NCBI GenBank assembly: GCA_907164885.2 | Contig: OU015491.1 | Coordinates: 118,338,431 to 118,402,430 of the forward strand | Origin: Dolomedes plantarius | Taxonomy: Eukaryota > Arthropoda > Arachnida > Araneae > Dolomedidae | Length of the DNA stretch: 64,000 bases | Reading direction: 5' to 3' | Notes under the pieces: model-generated | Database searches by the model: none | What the model saw: only the letters and a program-made list of their open reading frames with translations | Told to the model about the DNA's origin: nothing | Part shown: piece after piece, positions 57,548 through 64,000 of the stretch | Layout: every line of letters starts with the position of its first letter | How positions within the stretch are numbered: the stretch's first letter is position 1 | Position numbers and translations under genes: made by a program

Positions 57548-58040
57548 ATGTCAAGGCCAAGGGCAGGAGTATCGAAAATTACGGGACGAAGTAAAATAAT
57601 TGCAAAATATAAGAAAGAAACAGGGAAAGGAAGGAAATGACGGGCAATAAAAGAGAAGGGGAGAAAAGCCAACAATAAACATAAACTACAAAAGATAGAA
57701 GATTGGGCTAGTAGGAAGAAATAAAAGTATAAGATTAAAGGTCTGTAGAATGAGTTGCAACGAATAGAAGGAAAAGAAGAAGGGGAAGACATAAATTTAT
57801 GATGGTTATAAAACAGACCACCATGCTCTGTGTTGTCGGAGCATGGGGAAAGTTAAGGAAGTGGGAAAATTTTATAAATCCCGCCCTCAATGCGCATTGG
57901 TGAAAAGGGTATTGAGAAGAGGCAGCCACGGACGAATTGCCTTGACATGGGAATAATATGGCCAATGGAATTGGAAGAGGCGGAGCCAGAATTATTAAGA
58001 GAAAAATAATATGAAATAAGATAGGAAGGCAAAAAAGGAA

Positions 58041-58176
58041 GGAGAGTTAGTTAAGAGTTAGAGACAGAAGGTGTATCAACCTAATGAGTATGTACGAAGC
58101 ACGCCTGAAGGAGAGTAGTTAGTAGTTAGAGACAGAAGTAGTATCAACCTAGCGACTATGTACGAAGCACGCCCGA
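58041..58176 (+). repeat. Imperfect tandem duplication, unit ~68 bp
   Basis: Units 58041-58108 and 58110-58176 share GTTAGAGACAGAAG, GTATCAACCTA and TATGTACGAAGCACGCC. Confidence 0.85.
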
Positions 58177-58236
58177 TGCGCCCAATGACAGTTATGTAAG
58201 CCGTGGCCCATGCAAAAGATCCCGAGGAAGTGAGTG

Positions 58237-58365
58237 CCTCCAGTTTCCTGTACTGATTATCTGCAGCGATTGAAGTAGGCCTGTACCCTACGAAGAGAGA
58301 GCCCCAGTTTCCTGTTCAGAGTGTCTGGAATGATTGAAGGAGCACTGTACCCTACGAAGAGAGTG
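58237..58365 (+). repeat. Imperfect tandem duplication, unit ~65 bp
   Basis: Units 58237-58301 and 58302-58365 share CCAGTTTCCTGT, GATTGAAG and CTGTACCCTACGAAGAGAG. Confidence 0.85.
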
Positions 58366-59099
58366 CAAGAAAGTTCGTCATTACGAGTGCCAGATGCCCA
58401 TAAAAGTGATCCAGTAATCTTCTGTAGAGGTACCATCCTTTTTGTTTCCTCTTCATATTTTACCGTCATTGCTTCACATAGCGTAACCGTCAATAACTTA
58501 ATATAGAGCGCGATGATGATTTAATCTGATAATGGAAGTTAGCGGAAAATAAATGATAATTCGTAAAAACGATTTAGTTATTATAATGTAATGAATTAAA
58601 TATGAGTAAATATATTAGTTATTTGAATATAGTGTGAATTTGAATTGAGGCTAATGAGTGCTTAAGGTTGAAAAAATATGTTTTAATAAGTAATGATAAC
58701 TTGAGATGAGTATAGAGTGTCTAATGAGATTTAATGTATCAATATTATGTGTGTTAATTAATAAATGAATTTGTCAGTTCAAACCAGAGTTGTTTTCAAT
58801 CATGAAAGGATACAACGCAATTGTAATATAATAATGACTATGTGCTACCACGATACGAAAAGAGTATATTTTCATTGCACGTAAAGTATTGAGATATTTT
58901 ATATATACATTAATAATTCACATAATTAAGAAGAAATTTTCCCTCTATATACAGACTTTAAAGTCTATTTCCCTATAACATTAATGATCTCAAATCCACG
59001 ATAAGCACCCAGAGGTACACCCAAATATGTGATAATTTGCATAAAGCTATCAATAAGACGTCACCCTGCATGATACTACCTTCACGATTCATTCTTTAC

Positions 59100-59393
59100 T
59101 ACAATGCACGGCCGCATGTCGTCAAGGTTGTTTTTGATGCACTAGCCCGTTAGAAATGGGAGGTCCTAGAACATGCGGCATACAGCTCAGATTTGTCTCC
59201 GTGTATCTTTAATCTTGTCGAACCGGCAAAAGAATTCCTGAATAGGCAAATATTCGACGCCGACGAGAACGTACAGGCTGCAGTTAAGGACTGGTTCAAG
59301 CAGCAACCGAAGTCTTCCTTCCGGGACGGCATTCATTGCCTTGCCAAAGACTAGGGTGTCTACTTAAATGCCATGGGTGGTTTTTTTCTGAGA
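59100..59393 (+). pseudogene. mariner-type transposase, C-terminal fragment
   Basis: The reading YNARPHVVKVVFDALAR-stop-KWEVLEH continues AAYSSDLSPCIFNLVEPAKE, FLNRQIFDADENVQAAVKDW and FKQQPKSSFRDGIHCLAK, then a stop. This is the C-terminal half of a mariner DD34D transposase. Both catalytic Asp residues visible here are replaced: Tyr in YNARPH instead of DNARPH, and Ile in SPCIF instead of SPCDF, exactly 34 residues apart. Two stops interrupt it. No terminal repeats were identified. Confidence 0.8.
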
Positions 59394-60790
<1,397 letters not shown>

Positions 60791-60939
60791 AAAATAGTTA
60801 AAACAGATTTTAGTTATATTAACTATGCAATGATGATTGTATGAGCCAAGCTACTTGTATAGGAAGGGGGAACGTCAGAGTGTGTAAATTTCCAAACTAA
60901 GCAATGAATACAGATGCTCTCTGTATACATTCTCAACTC

Positions 60940-61171
60940 GGGCTTGTGGCGGCCCTGTGGTACAGCGCGCTGGTTTTCGGTGCTGTGGGTGCTCAGATCG
61001 AATGCCGACGTTGTACCTCGAAAAGTGCCTCCGTTCGTGTCGTCCCTTCATAGGGGGTAATGCTGTCCGCCTATATGGTATCCCCATAATAAAATGGACA
61101 GTAAAACTGCGGCGTAGTAAGGACGAATGTTTGATTACAAGTGCCTCCGAATTGGTTAAAAAAAAAGAAAT
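60940..61171 (+). mobile_element. tRNA-derived SINE, family 3, copy 2
   Basis: An 11-bp target duplication, ATTCTCAACTC, flanks it (60929-60939 and 61172-61182). The head GGCGGCCCTGTGGTACAGCG holds an A-box-like sequence, and TCAGATCGAATGCC lies at the B-box position. The body, TTCATAGGGGGTAATGCTG and CCCATAATAAAATGGACAG, matches 35310-35522. It ends in an A-rich tail. Confidence 0.85.
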
Positions 61172-61182
61172 ATTCTCAACTC

Positions 61183-62263
61183 AGTCTTTCGTTTGAGGTA
61201 CGCTGGTGTTCCTCAAACGAACAACCAACTGGATAGTAGTCTTACTAATTGTTCAGCTCGATATTTAACCCACCAGATATCTTGCTAGTAATTCTGCAGG
61301 TTTGTAATCCTTCAAGCCCACTATTACTTCGCTGGTATTTTAAGTGTAACAGTTATTTAATGGAAGTTAGAATATGTGTTCCAACCAAGACACGACTTAC
61401 AAATTTGGGTCGTTTAGCTCCATGCAAATATTGCCTATGTTGAAGGAACATAAAAGGTGCTTTTTTTAATGTATGAAACAGTCACATGCAACAAATGGAA
61501 TACAGATCAAATTTCAGCTTTTGGAACTTTAACGGTTTAAAATATTAAATATTATTTTGAAAAATTTTTAGTTGTAAATAACTATTTTCTTTAATGACAA
61601 AAATAATAAAGTAATAAAATAATAAGGGATACGGAAGCATTCACTCCTTGTGAAATCTTTGATGTTTCGTTATTACAGGAGAATAACTCAAATGAAGCAA
61701 TGAAATACCTGTGATGACTTGCAAATGTTTAGAACTCACTGAGATCTCTACGGTTCGTTTGTTCAACCAATACCGGGCTGTAAAATGTTTTACAATAAAA
61801 AATTATCAGTTCTTAGTCAGTAGAAATCTGAAGTGTCCCAAATTTATGAAATGATTTTGTTGAAACTATTTATTTTGAAATTCCCTAAAATTAGCACATA
61901 TGCATATATTGATAACTGTTCTGAAAAGCTTTCGTTAGCTTTCGTGGTTATGGTAACCCCAAAGCGTTTGTCCACCAGATTGCTCAAACTAAACAATACC
62001 TTGAGTGTGAATTTTGAAATATCACAATAGGTATAAAGTAGTGAAACCCTGAGGGTAGAGATTCTATGTTAACGATACTATGTTGGCTTATACTAAAATT
62101 TTGTTCTCCAATGTTAGCTTTAAGTAGACTGCAATTTTGTAATTTAAATTTAATTTGTTACTGTTCGTCTTTCCACACTTTTTACTATCTAAACCTCAGC
62201 AGAGCTAATATGTGTTTTATTTAACTATATTTATTTATTACATTCTACAAGTTTCTGATAATA
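61183..62263. other. Intergenic, nothing recognised
   Basis: AT-rich sequence without recognised features. Confidence 0.4.
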
Positions 62264-62511
62264 CAGGTTGCGGCAGAATGGACTCCCATATTTCTAACAG
62301 TCACTAGCAAGGAAATGGTTGGTCGTAAGATGGCGCGGGAGGTGGAAACAATTAGGGTTGATTTTCTAGTTGTCAGTAGACACCATAAGTTGGTCCGGTG
62401 AGCCTCCCTGTTTTGTTATCTAAGCGTTCTTTAAAAACAACGATTACGCAACCCAGACACAGAAGGCATTTAGTACGCTCTCTTCGAGCTCTATATAAAG
62501 GATGCCGTTAA

Positions 62512-62780
62512 TGCCCGGTGGTGTAGTGGTTAAAAGCTTCAAGCTGCCACACCACAGGTCCAGGGTTTGATATTAGACTGGGCACGGTCGAATCAGCCTT
62601 TCATCCCTTGAGTGGGTCGATAAAATGAAGACCAAGCATGCTTGGGAACTAACTCTGGGGGTCCCTCGGCAAGCTGACCACCTGCCCGAGACATATGTTG
62701 TATGGCACCCCAAGACCACGGTCAAGAAAGCGGAGATCGGCGCCACAGGCCTTGGTCCACAATGGACTGTTGCTCCATTG
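62512..62780 (+). mobile_element. tRNA-derived SINE, family 4 (nested)
   Basis: The head TGCCCGGTGGTGTAGTGGTT is a good A-box region, and GGGTTTGATATTA lies at the B-box position. A GC-rich body (GCACCCCAAGACCACGGTC) follows. No other copy and no clear duplication were seen in the window. Confidence 0.6.
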
Positions 62781-62917
62781 GTTAGTTAGCTTGTCAATAA
62801 TCTAAAAATAATTCTGCGATTGGTTACAAACGTGAGAATAAGTTGGTCTGCCTTACCAAGGATAACAAGCGGTCGTCCATGGAAGATTAGAACACAACAA
62901 ATGCTCAACTAGTCATT

Positions 62918-63056
62918 GAGTCTGCTATTAGTGAGGTAGTGGCCGCTATTCCTCCCAGATATTACCATCAGAGTGATGGAAAATTTGAGAGAATGGCTTC
63001 GGCAGTGCAACGCAAATAACGAGAGCCGCCTGAGTGATATTATTTTCAAAACCTAG
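62918..63056 (+). pseudogene. mariner-like (ITm) transposase C-terminal remnant
   Basis: The first frame reads ESAISEVVAAIPP, then after a frameshift RVMENLREWLRQCNANNESR and LSDIIFKT before a stop. This resembles the extreme C terminus of ITm-group transposases (VAAIPP......VMENF..RL..C...NG..L.DIIFK). No catalytic motif remains. Confidence 0.65.
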
Positions 63057-63168
63057 TGAAAAAGAAAGTAGATTGTTAGTACTTTCCGAAAATATTTTTT
63101 TTCTGTAAGAGGAATCCTTCGTTTCCTACTACTCTTTGAAATCTGGGAGTCCATTCTGCCTCACGCTG

Positions 63169-64000
63169 TATTATTCAAATAAAATATTCTACAGGAAAAA
63201 TATAATTTTTCTCTGAATTTTTAAGAATAAGCTCAAATGATGTTTTCTCTCTTTTATATTTTGTTCAAAAACAGTTTCCAGGTGACAGAAAGTTTTTTGC
63301 CTTTCCTGGAACAAATGCGAAATTTTAACTCCTCCTCCTAAGGTGTTCTCGATAACAGCAAATCTCGGGTGAAGAAAATAAGATTTGCGAAAAAGTGGGG
63401 AGACACTGATTTTTCTCATGAAGAGGAGCATGTTTTGTACGGATATTTTCTTTAATAATCAACAAAGTTAGTTATATTTAATTTATTATTGTATCGGGGT
63501 TTAGAATATCTTTATCTGTGAAATGCTTATAATAAAGAACACACCTAAACACCATTTGTTTGAGTGAGATTAGTTAAATTGATTTTAAATTTTATTTGCT
63601 ATTGCTCATTTAATTGTAGAAGCAAGAATTATTTATCTTGATTTACCATTCTGTAATAGAAATTATTTGTTAAATATATTCATGCTAAAAATCCCTTGAA
63701 AAAGTTTCATCCGTTAATTGCATTAATTTTCCATGAATGCCATGAATTAAAAATCAGATTAAATAATCAGTTCAAGTGTTGTTTTAGATTTGTAATTTTC
63801 TTCGTTCGTCACTGAGGATTATTTATTATTCCAAACATGTTACAATTGAATGCAAAGAGTAAAGTGACGAATGGATAGAACTAAATACAAATAGACAGAG
63901 CTAGAAAGGGACGGTAATCAGATTAACGTTACTCTATATGTGCAAATTAACATTTTAAACACACTAGTCTGTATTTGCGGATCAGTAAAAGAGTTTTTTC
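63169..64000. other. Intergenic, nothing recognised
   Basis: AT-rich sequence to the window end with no recognised gene or repeat. Confidence 0.4.

Larger units (their letters stand above)
57561..59099. other. Purine-rich intergenic block with tandem duplications
   Basis: 57570-58400 is rich in G and A on the plus strand and could be part of an LTR-type element, but no ends were confirmed. Two consecutive pairs of ~65-bp tandem copies lie at 58041-58176 and 58237-58365. From 58500 it is ordinary AT-rich DNA. Confidence 0.35.
62264..63168 (+). mobile_element. Internally deleted TA-flanked mariner-like transposon
   Basis: The termini read inward share GGCAGAATGGACTCCCA, 9-10 bases from CAG at each tip. 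TA flanks both sides (62262-62263 and 63169-63170). The interior keeps only the C terminus of a transposase (62918-63056) and carries a SINE (62512-62780). Tip sequence and C-terminal residues suggest the mariner-like ITm group rather than Tc1. Confidence 0.8.

Noticed and set aside
57829..58820. Solo LTR bounded by TGTGTTG and CAACGCA
   Set aside because: The short inverted ends do not carry a matching flanking duplication (GCTC against ATTG), so the boundary is not supported.

Overview
The window is AT-rich animal nuclear DNA made almost entirely of transposable elements, simple repeats and unrecognised intergenic sequence. I found no complete host gene. The Tc1-type transposases, several tRNA-derived SINE families, abundant Helitrons and very long (TA)n tracts fit an arthropod. 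From memory, the transposases closely resemble families that are very abundant in orb-weaving spiders, so a spider (Araneae) is my best guess. That is recall, not a database result.

Layout. 1-5 kb: a foldback element with about 310-bp inverted arms, then a head-to-tail Helitron composite with a second Helitron inserted between two 248-bp direct repeats. 5.5-6.9 kb: a decayed pogo/Tigger element carrying a nested SINE with a 12-bp target duplication. 9-18 kb: SINEs, a 1.1-kb element with terminal inverted repeats, a 297-bp (TA)n/T tract and one Helitron. 18.7-20.1 kb: an almost intact Tc1 element whose DD34E transposase has one in-frame stop. 20.2-20.5 kb: a putative terminal exon of a linker-histone-like (H15) protein with an acceptor and a poly(A) signal, the best host-gene candidate. 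21-24 kb: a chimeric SINE and a minus-strand Tc1 pseudogene. 26.5-27.4 kb: a hAT element with a perfect 8-bp target duplication and a Helitron nested inside. 29-36.7 kb: a truncated Tc1, two Helitrons (one keeping a piece of its Rep/helicase reading frame) and two SINEs. 39-43.6 kb: a hAT transposase remnant with a pogo-type MITE inside, and two further hAT-like elements. 44-46.6 kb: three Helitrons, two of them head to tail. 50-57.5 kb: a SINE, one candidate exon, a Tc1 pseudogene and a 5'-truncated LINE with a perfect 13-bp target duplication. 59-63.2 kb: a mariner remnant, a SINE, and a TA-flanked element with another SINE inside.

The elements form a layered record of insertions: SINE in Tigger, Helitron in hAT, MITE in hAT, SINE in a mariner-like element, and Helitron in a Helitron tandem. 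Two patterns stand out. Three different Helitrons carry an internal RNA polymerase III B-box in the same orientation, two of them with box-A-like sequence. Separately, at least seven short, perfect or near-loopless palindromes are scattered through otherwise unique DNA. All calls come from reading the sequence by eye; boundaries supported by target duplications are the most reliable.
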